Assembly (NCBI GenBank): GCA_005405945.1 | Contig: BJHW01000001.1 | Coordinates: 7,750,001-7,814,000 of the forward strand | Direction of reading: 5' to 3' | Origin: Streptomyces violaceusniger | GTDB lineage: Bacteria > Actinomycetota > Actinomycetes > Streptomycetales > Streptomycetaceae | DNA length: 64,000 nucleotides | Shown: one piece after another, positions 1-8,597 of the stretch | Layout of the letters: each line of letters begins with the position of its first letter | How positions within the stretch are numbered: position 1 is the first letter of the stretch | The notes under the pieces: model-generated | What the model was told of the DNA's origin: nothing | Database searches by the model: none | What the model saw: the letters and a program-made list of their open reading frames with translations, nothing else | Made by a program: the position numbers and the translations under genes

Positions 1-461
1 ACGTACGGGTGGTCGACCAGCCCCTTCGCGATCACCCAGCCTCCCTCGTCCGAGGGAGTGGCCTTGCCCGCGGACTCGGCGTACATCAGAAGGTTTTCCA
101 GCAGACCGAATCCGGCCCCGGCCGCCCCGCCCAGCACCACGAAGTCCGCCAGACCCCACTGCATCCGCCCGCGCAGCGCCCACCCCGCGACCAGGAGCGG
201 CGCGATCTTGATCAGCTCCTCCACCACCGGAGCCGTCGTCCACGACACCACGTCCATGACGGCCGACAGCGAGGTCTCCCGCGCGGTGGCCAACTGCCGT
301 GCCACCACGAGCTCCAGCACCATCGAGAGCACACCGCAGCCGTAAGCGCCCACCCCGAAGGCGAGCAGCACCGTCGGCCACCGCACCGTCCGCACCGGCC
401 AGGACAGCAACAACAGCTGCAGCACAGCCCATATCGATGTCGCAGCCATCCAGAACGCCAC
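1..461 (-). CDS. PrsW-family intramembrane metalloprotease (partial, C-terminus off the left edge)
   Basis: About 153 codons are visible, read right to left off the window edge. The protein opens with hydrophobic segments and carries PVVEELIKIAPLL near residues 78-90 (the EExxK type motif of PrsW proteases) and GAGFGLLENLLMY about 25 residues later, both typical of membrane-embedded PrsW/CPBP-like metalloproteases. In Bacillus, PrsW cleaves an anti-sigma factor; the target here is unknown. I chose the GTG at 461 because GAGGGG lies 8 bases upstream; an ATG at 449 is the alternative. The family assignment rests on motifs only and the rest of the gene cannot be seen. Confidence 0.75.
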   Translation of the reverse strand, partial: MAFWMAATSIWAVLQLLLLSWPVRTVRWPTVLLAFGVGAYGCGVLSMVLELVVARQLATARETSLSAVMDVVSWTTAPVVEELIKIAPLLVAGWALRGRMQWGLADFVVLGGAAGAGFGLLENLLMYAESAGKATPSDEGGWVIAKGLVDHPY

Positions 462-780
462 GCCCCGCGCCCCTCAACGTCGCCAGTGATCCGTCACGCT
501 AAGTCGAACAGCGGTCACGTACAAGGGACTTCATGGTCCTGTGGATAACGGGCGTGCGCTCTGTGGGTGTCCTCGGCGGGTCCGCGCGTGCGGCGCTCAC
601 TGGTGCCGGGACGGGCGGGTGCGGGGCAGCAGGAACGCGGTGCCGACCAGCCGAGGCGAACAGCAGGAGCGAGCCCAGCCCCGGCGTTCACCGTCCCGTG
701 AGTCCGGAGCTGGGACGCCTGTCCCGGTACGCTGAGCGCAGCAGTGTCACACCCGTCGCGCGGGTTCAGGGAGGTGAGTC
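462..780. other. Intergenic region between divergent genes
   Basis: There is no convincing gene in these 319 bases. Short open frames here have no ribosome binding site and atypical composition. The stretch should hold the promoters of the leftward PrsW gene and the rightward Uma2 gene. An exact TTATCCACA (DnaA-box consensus) is present on the minus strand at 540-548, but it is isolated. Confidence 0.6.
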
Positions 781-1347
781 ATGACCGCCGAGATGGTCGC
801 TCCGGCGTGGATGCACGAGCAGATCACGGCTGAGCAGTACGACTCCTGGTCCGAGGAGCAGTGCGCGGGCATTGAGATCGTGGACGGGATGGTCGTGGTG
901 AGCCCCAGCGCGTCGAAGCGGCACAACCGCCTGGCCCGGATCCTGGCCAACGCCCTGGAAGACACCGCGGGCCCTGACTGGAACGCCGATACGGGCTTCG
1001 ACGTCCGGCTCCAGGATGTGCCGCTCACCAATCGTCGTCCGGACGTGGTCGTGTATCGCGCGGAAACGATCGACGTCACGCCCACCCGCCCCGAGCATGT
1101 GCTGCTGGTCGCCGAGGTCGTGTCGCCCGGTTCGGAGACCACTGACCGCATCGTGAAGGTGGACCAGTACGCCAAGGCGGGCATCGCCTTCTACTGGCGG
1201 ATCGAGCAGGCGGCCACCGGCGTCCCGCTCGTCTACACCTACGTCCTCGATCCCGCGACCAAGACCTACCGGGAGGGGGACGTGTTCACCGGTGTGGTGA
1301 AGGTCGCGGCTCCGTTTCCGGTGCGGGTCGATCTCGGTCAGCTCTGA
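781..1347 (+). CDS. Uma2-family (DUF820) restriction-endonuclease-like protein
   Basis: The 188-residue protein matches the Uma2/DUF820 family, which has a PD-(D/E)XK nuclease-like fold and is widespread and often multicopy in Streptomyces; the biological role is not established. Visible signature parts are the N-terminal ELxxGxxxxxP-like stretch (IEIVDGMVVVSPSA), the RRPDVVVY strand carrying the acidic catalytic Asp, and VLLVAEVVSPGSETTDR with the Glu, followed by K.DQYAKAGI. The ATG is preceded by GGGAGG at a good distance. A second Uma2 gene lies at 35700-36259. The neighbouring sigma factor gene is convergent, so the gene is probably transcribed alone. Confidence 0.85.
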   Translation: MTAEMVAPAWMHEQITAEQYDSWSEEQCAGIEIVDGMVVVSPSASKRHNRLARILANALEDTAGPDWNADTGFDVRLQDVPLTNRRPDVVVYRAETIDVTPTRPEHVLLVAEVVSPGSETTDRIVKVDQYAKAGIAFYWRIEQAATGVPLVYTYVLDPATKTYREGDVFTGVVKVAAPFPVRVDLGQL

Positions 1348-1492
1348 GAGGGGCGGCGGCCCGGGGGGCGTCGGGGGTGGTGGCGGTTTCGGCGGCCCAC
1401 CGAGGACTGCCACCTGGCCCGGTCCCACGTCGACGTCGATGTCGCGATCCCCGAGGACGACCTGTTCGCCGGTGTGCGGTGCCCCCGGCGGC

Positions 1493-2349
1493 CTACGGCG
1501 GCGGCAGGTGCCGCAGCTTCTCCGGGTTGCGGATGATGCGGATCTCCGTGATGCGCCCGTCCTCGATCTCCGCACAGGCGACCGTGTCCGGGCGGCCCGC
1601 GACCGTGAGCAGCAACCCCGGACGGCCGTTGACGTCGACCACGTGCACCCGGGGGTCGTCCATCGGCTGGGCGATGACGGCGGCGAGGAAGCGGGCGACC
1701 TTCTCCGCGCCCCGCTGCGGGCGCAGGGCGGCCTTCACCTTGCCGCCGCCGTCGCTCCACGCCGTCACATCGGGGCCAGCAGTTCCATCATCCGGTTCAG
1801 ATCGCCGCCGAGACACGCGGCCAGGAACTCCTCGGTGACCTGCCGCCGCACCTCCGCCGGGGCGTCGTAACGTGGCCGACGGGCCTGGACATGGGCCCTG
1901 GCCCGGCTGCCCACCTGCCGTACGGCCGCCTCGCCGCGCTCCAGCATTCCGGCGATCTCCCGGAAGGAGAAGCCGAACACCTCCTTGAGCACGAAGACCG
2001 CCCGCTCCAGCGGCGACAGACTCTCCAGGACGACGAGCATGGCGAGCGAGACCGACTCGGCCAGCTCCACCTCCTCGCCGACGTCCGGCCGGGTGACCAG
2101 CGGCTCGGGCAGCCAGGGCCCGAAGTAACTCTCGCGGGTGGCGGCGGCCGAGGTGAGCCGGTTGAGCGCGAGGTTGGTGACCGTACGGGCCAGATAGCCC
2201 GCCGGGTTGTCCACCGGCGTGGACACCTGGCTGCAGCGCAGCCAGGCGTCCTGCACCACGTCCTCGGCGTCGGCGACGGAACCGAGCATGCGGTAGGCGA
2301 TGCCGAACAGCATCCGCCGGTGTTCTTCGAAGGTGGTCGTGTCGATCAC
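1493..2349 (-). CDS. ECF41-type RNA polymerase sigma factor with SnoaL-like C-terminal domain (frameshifted in this sequence)
   Basis: The intact first part (GTG at 2349, 194 codons) has sigma region 2 (FGIAYRMLGSVADAEDVVQ), the WLPEP linker motif and sigma region 4 (FGFSFREIAGMLERGEAAVRQ). The conserved C-terminal domain, with DGGGK and NPEKL (family consensus NPDKL), continues in another frame down to 1493. The two parts join smoothly (LLAPDVTAWSDGGGK) if one C is restored in the CCCC run at 1772-1775. WLPEP, DGGGK and NPDKL are the hallmarks of group ECF41, whose SnoaL-like tail controls sigma activity and which lacks an ordinary anti-sigma factor. The start overlaps the stop of the upstream partner gene by four bases (GTGA), so the two are co-translated. 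If the frameshift were real, the regulatory tail would be lost. Confidence 0.85.
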
Positions 2350-2903
2350 GCCCGCGACGCTACCCCGCAGGCGTCCGAGAAGCCCTGGCTGGTCAGGCCG
2401 AAGGCGCTGTTGACGCGCGAACGGTAGTTCTCCAGGCCGACCATGGCGGTGAGTTCGACGAACGCCGCCTCACCGAGCCGCTCGATCAGGGCGGCCGCGA
2501 GTTCGTCGGTCACGCGCGGTTCCGTCTCGGTCATCGCCTCGGCGTAGTCCAGGACGAGCAGCTCCAGCTCGGTGAAGGCGTCCTCGTGGTCGCGCCACCG
2601 CGGCACCTTGGAGATCTTGTCCATCGGGAGCCCGAGGGCGTCGGCCTCCCAGTGGCCGAAGTCCATGCACCACGAGCAGTTGATCTTCGCCGTCGCGGCC
2701 ATGACCGCGAGGTGCTTGAGGCCGGGGTCGAGGCGGTTCCACTTGGCGGCACCGCGCTCGGCCCGGACATAGGTGAGCAGCACCCGCGGGTTGTGGCCTG
2801 CGGCCAGACCGGGGTCGAGCACCTTGCCGTAGGCGCGCCGGGAGTACCAGGCGCCGATGCGGTTGAGCAGCGTGCTGGGCGGGGTGAGCGAGATACGGGC
2901 CAT
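2346..2903 (-). CDS. Carboxymuconolactone decarboxylase / AhpD-like protein, partner of the ECF41 sigma factor
   Basis: The 185-residue protein has the AhpD-like core with a CxxC pair in INCSWCMDFGHWEA (near residue 73) and a downstream helical region (LDYAEAMTETEPRVTDE). Members of this fold act as peroxidase-like reductases or decarboxylases; the substrate here is unknown. ECF41 sigma factors are typically encoded next to one of the COE genes (carboxymuconolactone decarboxylase, oxidoreductase or epimerase) that they control, and this gene sits directly upstream of, and overlaps, the sigma gene. Start is ATG at 2903 with GGAGAG upstream. A matching promoter and an inverted repeat lie just upstream. 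Confidence 0.88.
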   Translation of the reverse strand: MARISLTPPSTLLNRIGAWYSRRAYGKVLDPGLAAGHNPRVLLTYVRAERGAAKWNRLDPGLKHLAVMAATAKINCSWCMDFGHWEADALGLPMDKISKVPRWRDHEDAFTELELLVLDYAEAMTETEPRVTDELAAALIERLGEAAFVELTAMVGLENYRSRVNSAFGLTSQGFSDACGVASRA

Positions 2904-2919
2904 GGCGGGCTCTCCATCG

Positions 2920-2959
2920 TGTCGTACCTGTGGTGGCAATGGCTTGCGCAGGTACGACA
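2920..2959. repeat. Perfect 11-bp inverted repeat upstream of the decarboxylase gene
   Basis: TGTCGTACCTG (2920-2930) is matched by its exact complement CAGGTACGACA (2949-2959) with an 18-base spacer. The right arm overlaps the proposed -10 element, and the repeat lies in the 5' untranslated region. It may be an operator for an extra regulator or an RNA hairpin in the leader. Confidence 0.6.
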
Positions 2960-2982
2960 GAGAAGCCCGCCGGAGTGTGACA
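2956..2982 (-). promoter_or_regulatory. Probable ECF41-dependent promoter of the decarboxylase/sigma operon
   Basis: On the minus strand TGTCACA (2982-2976) is followed after 16 bases by TGTC (2959-2956), about 55 bases before the ATG at 2903. The ECF41 promoter consensus, as I recall it, is TGTCACA with CGTC about 16 bases downstream; the -35 is an exact match and the -10 matches three of four. This suggests that the sigma factor activates its own operon. Confidence 0.6.
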
Positions 2983-3003
2983 TCCGGCGGGCCCGCATCC
3001 GGA

Positions 3004-3059
3004 ACCGACGGACCGACGGACCGACGGACCGACGGACCGACGGACCGACGGACCGATGG
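3004..3059. repeat. Tandem array of an 8-bp unit (ACCGACGG)
   Basis: Seven head-to-tail copies of ACCGACGG, the last with one change (ACCGATGG), are followed by three or four degenerate copies of ACCCGGCGG up to about 3095. The array lies between the divergent decarboxylase and STAND genes, upstream of the STAND start at 3195, where copy-number change could alter promoter spacing. Confidence 0.9.
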
Positions 3060-3194
3060 ACCCGGCGGACCCGGCGGACCGACGGACCCGGCGGCGTCGG
3101 GACGAGGCCGCCGAGGCCGAATGGTTTTCCGGGGCGGGTACCGCGGGGATACAGTCCGGCCAGGGACCGGACCGGGACCAGGGGAGGGGCCGGT

Positions 3195-5327
3195 GTGATC
3201 GAGATCGTCACGGTGAGCGCGCTCACCGCATTCCTCGCGGCGGTGGGGAACGGCGCGGCAGGAGAAGTCGGCAAACAGGTGCTCCTGTCGACGGGTGTGC
3301 TGGTGAGACGGACCCTGGGCCGGGAGACGCCGCTGCCGGCCACCGAGGAGGGGTGGGAGGCGCTGGCGCGTCAGATGCATCCGCGTCTGGGCGAAGACGG
3401 CCGCGGGTCCGGCGAGTGGGCCCTTCTGCTGCGGAGCCTGCCGGACGCGGCGGTGGCGCTGCGCCCCGCGGCGGGACTGCCGCCCGCCACGCGGGACTTC
3501 ACCGACCGCGAGGCCGTCCTCAGGCAGCTGAAGCGGGAGGCGACGCGCGCCGCGGACGGGCGGCCACGGGTCGCGCTGCTGCACGGTCCGCCCGGCATCG
3601 GCACCAGCGCGGTGGCCCTGCACTGGGGCGCTGCCCAGATCGCGCGGTACCCCGACGGGCAGTTCTACGTCGACCTCTCCGACGCCGCCGGAGACCACGG
3701 ACCGGAACCGGCCACCGTCCTGCTGCGCCTGCTGCGGCAGATGGGAGTCGAGCCCGAGCGGATTCCGCCGACCGAGGCGGGGCGTGAACAGCTCTACCGG
3801 CGGTTGACGGCCGGCCGCAGGGCGCTGATGGTGATCGACCACGCGTCCTCGGTCGCGCAGGTCCGCAACCTCATTCCGGCCACGCCGGAGGTGTTCTTGC
3901 TGGTGGTGGCGTCGGGTCCGCCGTTCGCGCTGGAGGCGGAGCGTATCGCCGTCCCTCCGCTGAGCGAGCGGGACGGCTTGAGGATGCTGAGGAAGGTGGC
4001 CGGGGCCGAGAGGGTGGCGCGAGCCAAGCCGCGGATGCCCGCCCTGCTGGACACCTGCGCGGGCAACGCCTTCGCCCTGAAGGCGGCGGCGATGCGCCTG
4101 CTGGTCGAGGAACCGCCCTTCGCGGATCCGCCCGACGAGCCCGCGGGGCACCATCCGGTGCACACCATGACGCGGGACGCGTGTCGCCGTCTCGGGCCCG
4201 AGGTGGCGCGGCTGTGCCGGCTGACCGCGCTGGGTGGCTGGCCCGCGATCGACGCCCGGCTGGCCTCGGACGCCGCCGCCGTCGCCGAGGAGGAGGCCGC
4301 CCGGATGCTCGCCACCGCGGCGGACGCGCAGTTGGTGGAGTCGGTGGGGGACGGACGTCACCGCTTCCGGCCCGAGGTGCGCCGCCATCTGGCCGACGCC
4401 GCGGGTCCCGAGCACGGGATCCCGGAGTGCTTCGCGGCGGTGTCACGGGTGCTCGACGGACTGCTGAACCGGGCGCTGCACGCCGCCCACGCGGCCCTGC
4501 CGCAGAGCTGGCGGACCGAGCCCGCACCCGCGCAGGGGACCGCGTACGGTGACGAGGCCGAGGGCATGGCGGCCCTGCTGGCGGAGGCCGGGAACCTGGT
4601 GCGGGCGGTCGCCGTGGCGGACGAGTACCAGCACATCGACACGGCGCTGCGACTGGCCCGCGCGCTGTGGCCGCTTCAGCTGAAGGCCGGACACTGGGAC
4701 GAGGTGCTGCCCGCCCTGCGGATCGCGGCCCGGTGCGCCGACGAGCATCAGCCGCGGTCCCGCATGGCGGGCGCCCTGCACTTCCAGCTGGGCCACTGTC
4801 TGGGCGAGATGGGACGGTGGGAGGAGGCCGATCACGCGGTGCGCGCCGCCGTCGCCTGCGAGCGCGCCGCGGGCCACTTACGGGGCGAGGCGTCGTCCGT
4901 GGAGTTCCTGGGCCTGCTGTGCTTGAACCAATGGCGGTACGAGGCGGCGTACGAGCGGTTCGTCGAGGCGGAGGGCGTCTACCGGCGGATCGCCCCCGGC
5001 CAGGAGGGCGCGCGGGACCTTCCGCGCGCCCTCGCCCTGATCGGGCGTCACCAGGGACGTGCCCTGCGTGGCCTGGGCCAGCTGGTGGAGTCCCGCCTTC
5101 GCCTGGAGGCCGCGCGGGACTTCTTCGCGGAGCGGGGAGAGGCGTACAACCAGGCCCGTACCCTCACGGACCTCGCCGAGACGTTGCACGACGCCGGTGA
5201 GCACTCCGAAGCCCTGCTGAGGATCGCTGAGGCCGAGCGCCTGCTCAGGCCGGAAAGGGCGACTCCGCACCTGGGCTATCTCTCCCGTCTGCGGCTGCGC
5301 TGCGAGGCGGCCGGGCAGGCGGAGTAG
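3195..5327 (+). CDS. STAND/NB-ARC-like protein with C-terminal TPR repeats and degenerate P-loop
   Basis: The 710-residue protein has a short N-terminal helical segment (VSALTAFLAAVGNGAAGEVG), an NB-ARC-like nucleotide-binding module from about residue 105 (TDREAVLRQLKRE, then the P-loop region) and TPR-like helical repeats from about 480 to the end. The P-loop at residues 131-138 reads GPPGIGTS: the usual Lys of GxxGxGK(S/T) is Thr137. Walker B reads ALMVIDHA rather than VLDD. Nucleotide hydrolysis is therefore doubtful. A TTA codon (residue 562, at 4878) makes translation likely to depend on bldA tRNA. Start is GTG at 3195 after AGGGGAGGGG; the open frame extends further upstream through the 8-bp repeats, which is unlikely coding. 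STAND proteins are signalling switches; no effector domain is recognisable. The 3' end overlaps the convergent next gene by 83 bases. Confidence 0.75.
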   Translation: MIEIVTVSALTAFLAAVGNGAAGEVGKQVLLSTGVLVRRTLGRETPLPATEEGWEALARQMHPRLGEDGRGSGEWALLLRSLPDAAVALRPAAGLPPATRDFTDREAVLRQLKREATRAADGRPRVALLHGPPGIGTSAVALHWGAAQIARYPDGQFYVDLSDAAGDHGPEPATVLLRLLRQMGVEPERIPPTEAGREQLYRRLTAGRRALMVIDHASSVAQVRNLIPATPEVFLLVVASGPPFALEAERIAVPPLSERDGLRMLRKVAGAERVARAKPRMPALLDTCAGNAFALKAAAMRLLVEEPPFADPPDEPAGHHPVHTMTRDACRRLGPEVARLCRLTALGGWPAIDARLASDAAAVAEEEAARMLATAADAQLVESVGDGRHRFRPEVRRHLADAAGPEHGIPECFAAVSRVLDGLLNRALHAAHAALPQSWRTEPAPAQGTAYGDEAEGMAALLAEAGNLVRAVAVADEYQHIDTALRLARALWPLQLKAGHWDEVLPALRIAARCADEHQPRSRMAGALHFQLGHCLGEMGRWEEADHAVRAAVACERAAGHLRGEASSVEFLGLLCLNQWRYEAAYERFVEAEGVYRRIAPGQEGARDLPRALALIGRHQGRALRGLGQLVESRLRLEAARDFFAERGEAYNQARTLTDLAETLHDAGEHSEALLRIAEAERLLRPERATPHLGYLSRLRLRCEAAGQAE

Positions 5328-7041
5328 CGGGGGTCACCGTCACCGGGTGCACGCGGCCGCCCGCGTGCACCCGGAGCGTCGTCCCACCCGGCGCCACCAC
5401 ACCGCCGCCCGCCCGCCACGCGTACAGCGCGGAGGCGTAGGCCGCCGGATCGGCGTCCGCTCCCGGGCCCGCCGACAACCGCAGCACGCCGTCATCCCGG
5501 CCACGCGCGGCGCAGCTGTGCGGGCCGGTCACGTACACGGCGAGCGAGCAGTGCGGATACCGGCGCAGCACCTCGGCGGTCCACTCCTCCGGGCCGCCCA
5601 GGCGGGGGTCGTCCGGCTGCCCCTCACGGAAGATCACGTCAGCCGGCGTCAGGCTGCCGGGGTCCCGGGTGTCCTCATGTACGGCGAGGTGCCGCTCGCC
5701 TACCGCGTCGTACGGATGCCCGGTGGAGCGCTCGATCCAGACGTCCGCTCCCCGGGCGCGGGTACGGACGTCCAGCGGAGCCGTACGCCGTGGGGGGTCG
5801 TACGGCGGCAGCGGCAGCGGCTCCAGCAGGGCGGGAGCCGCGGGCTCGGGCAGGTCCATCAGCGTGTAGAACAGCCTCCGCAGCAGCGCCGCCGACGAGC
5901 CCGGGGCCGAGCTGATGAACTCCGCAGGACCGGCCGCCGGGCGATGCCGCGCCAGCAGGTCCTCCAGCTGCCCGCGCAGCGGTTCGTACGGGTCGAGCCG
6001 AGGGGCCTCCCGGACGAACGCCGCGAGGGGCGCCTCCGGGTCCAGCCGGTCCTGCGTGGCGGACGCGAGCAGCACGGGGATGTCCAGCGCCGCGGCGTAG
6101 TAGGACACCGCTCCGAAATCCCCCAGGACGACGTCCGCCGCCAGCAGGGCCTGTCGCCACGCGTGCACGGGGTCGATCAAGGTCAGTCCGCCGCGGCGGG
6201 CCCGGTCCAGCCAGACGCGTATCTGCCCCGGCCCGTGCCCGTACCAGATGTTCGGATGCAGTACGGCCGCCAGCCGGTAGTCGTCAGCCGGCAGCTCGGA
6301 GGCGAGCCGGGGGAGCAGACTCGGCAGGATGTCCTGGTCGCCGCCGGTTCCGAAGAAACCCTCCGGGTTCCAGGTGGAGTTCAGCACGACGAGCCGCTGG
6401 CCGCGACGCACGCCCAGGGCGCGGCGGAACCGCTCCCGGTGGGGACGCCCGGCCAGCATGCGGTCGAAGCAGGGGTCGCCGGCGAGTACGGATGCTCTTT
6501 CGGCTTCCGGGCACACCCGCCGCAAGCGCTCCAGCTGCTCCGGGTGGGAGAGGACGAGGCCGTCCACGAACGGCTCGCCGTTCGCCAGCAGCCACTCCGG
6601 CGCCAGGCCGAATGTCGGTTCGTGTCTTGTGTCTCGTGACTCGTGACTCGTGACTCGTGACTCGCCCAGTTTTTTAGTGTATCCGACGCCATGTGACAAG
6701 ACAGCCAATTTGCCTTGTATGTCCTGGAGTTGACCACCGAAGCTCGCGGAGATCGCCAGCGCCACCGGTGTCGCCAATGCCTGTTCCCAGGGCAGCACGG
6801 GCAGACCCAACTCCGCGAACACCTCGCCGATTCCGGCCTGAAACGCGGAGGACTCGGTCGAGGTGACCAGGAGTTGTACCCGGAAGTCGTCGTGGAACAG
6901 CGGCAGTACGTCCAGCAGGCGGCCTGCGGAGGTGACGTTGTGCACCACGAGCAGTACCCGTCGGCTCGTCGCCCGGCTGGCCCAGCGCTCCGCGTCTTCC
7001 CCGACCGGCACCCGTATCGCCGGGGCATCAGCCGATCCCAC
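5245..7041 (-). CDS. GT-B-like transferase family protein (often misannotated as translation initiation factor 2) with internal 7-bp repeat
   Basis: The 598-residue protein begins with a Rossmann-like strand (RRVLLVVHNVTSAGRLLDVLP), contains VLAGDPCFDRML near the middle and then VVLGDFGAVSYYAAALDIPVLLA, which resembles the donor site of TagF-type glycerophosphotransferases and other GT-B enzymes. Related Streptomyces proteins are often labelled translation initiation factor 2 without good reason. A transferase role is inference. Residues about 127-140 (ESRVTSHESRDTRHEP) are encoded by a short tandem repeat inserted after the second strand. Flanking codons there are AT-richer than the rest. 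Start GTG at 7041 lies 15 bases after the sdaA stop, so the gene may be read through from sdaA. The last 83 bases overlap the STAND gene tail to tail. Confidence 0.55.
   Translation of the reverse strand: MGSADAPAIRVPVGEDAERWASRATSRRVLLVVHNVTSAGRLLDVLPLFHDDFRVQLLVTSTESSAFQAGIGEVFAELGLPVLPWEQALATPVALAISASFGGQLQDIQGKLAVLSHGVGYTKKLGESRVTSHESRDTRHEPTFGLAPEWLLANGEPFVDGLVLSHPEQLERLRRVCPEAERASVLAGDPCFDRMLAGRPHRERFRRALGVRRGQRLVVLNSTWNPEGFFGTGGDQDILPSLLPRLASELPADDYRLAAVLHPNIWYGHGPGQIRVWLDRARRGGLTLIDPVHAWRQALLAADVVLGDFGAVSYYAAALDIPVLLASATQDRLDPEAPLAAFVREAPRLDPYEPLRGQLEDLLARHRPAAGPAEFISSAPGSSAALLRRLFYTLMDLPEPAAPALLEPLPLPPYDPPRRTAPLDVRTRARGADVWIERSTGHPYDAVGERHLAVHEDTRDPGSLTPADVIFREGQPDDPRLGGPEEWTAEVLRRYPHCSLAVYVTGPHSCAARGRDDGVLRLSAGPGADADPAAYASALYAWRAGGGVVAPGGTTLRVHAGGRVHPVTVTPATPPARPPRSAAADGRDSPGAESPFPA
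6622..6663. repeat. 7-bp coding microsatellite (GTGACTC)
   Basis: Four perfect copies of GTGACTC (6636-6663) follow two diverged copies (GTGTCTT, GTGTCTC) inside the coding region of the GT-B-like gene. Because 7 is not a multiple of 3, gaining or losing one or two copies would shift the frame, and three copies encode one seven-residue period. Confidence 0.9.
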
Positions 7042-7056
7042 TCGCCGTTCCCTCCG

Positions 7057-8439
<1,383 letters not shown>

Positions 8440-8550
8440 CGGGGGACTCCTTCGTCTGCACGCCGGGGGAAGCGTGTGCCCGCCGGGCGAGGCGTGCGGG
8501 CCGTGCGTGGGGTGGTGCGGGTGGTGCGGGGTCGGTGCGGGCGGTGCGGC

Positions 8551-8578
8551 GGGGGCGCGCCAGGTCGGGCGCGCCCCC
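8551..8578 (-). terminator. Hairpin after glyA (terminator or attenuator)
   Basis: An 11-bp perfect stem (GGGGGCGCGCC pairing with GGCGCGCCCCC, 6-base loop) lies 20 bases past the glyA stop. There is no clear T-run, as is common in Streptomyces. It may limit read-through into sdaA. The adjoining 8480-8550 holds several GGTGCGGG-like direct repeats. Confidence 0.6.
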
Positions 8579-8597
8579 AGGCCCCGGATACTCCGGG

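Noticed and set aside
540..548. Exact TTATCCACA DnaA box
   Set aside because: A single isolated box with no cluster, no AT-rich region and no replication gene nearby. Likely chance.
1348..1492. Possible short gene between Uma2 and the sigma factor
   Set aside because: The 145 bases hold only GC-rich, Pro/Gly-coding frames without start signals. Convergent intergenic DNA.
2346..4415. A 689-codon minus-strand frame running from the decarboxylase through the STAND gene
   Set aside because: Only its last 185 codons (the decarboxylase) are real. The rest is antisense to the STAND gene, consists of Gln/Arg/Gly-rich shadow sequence and arises from GC bias.
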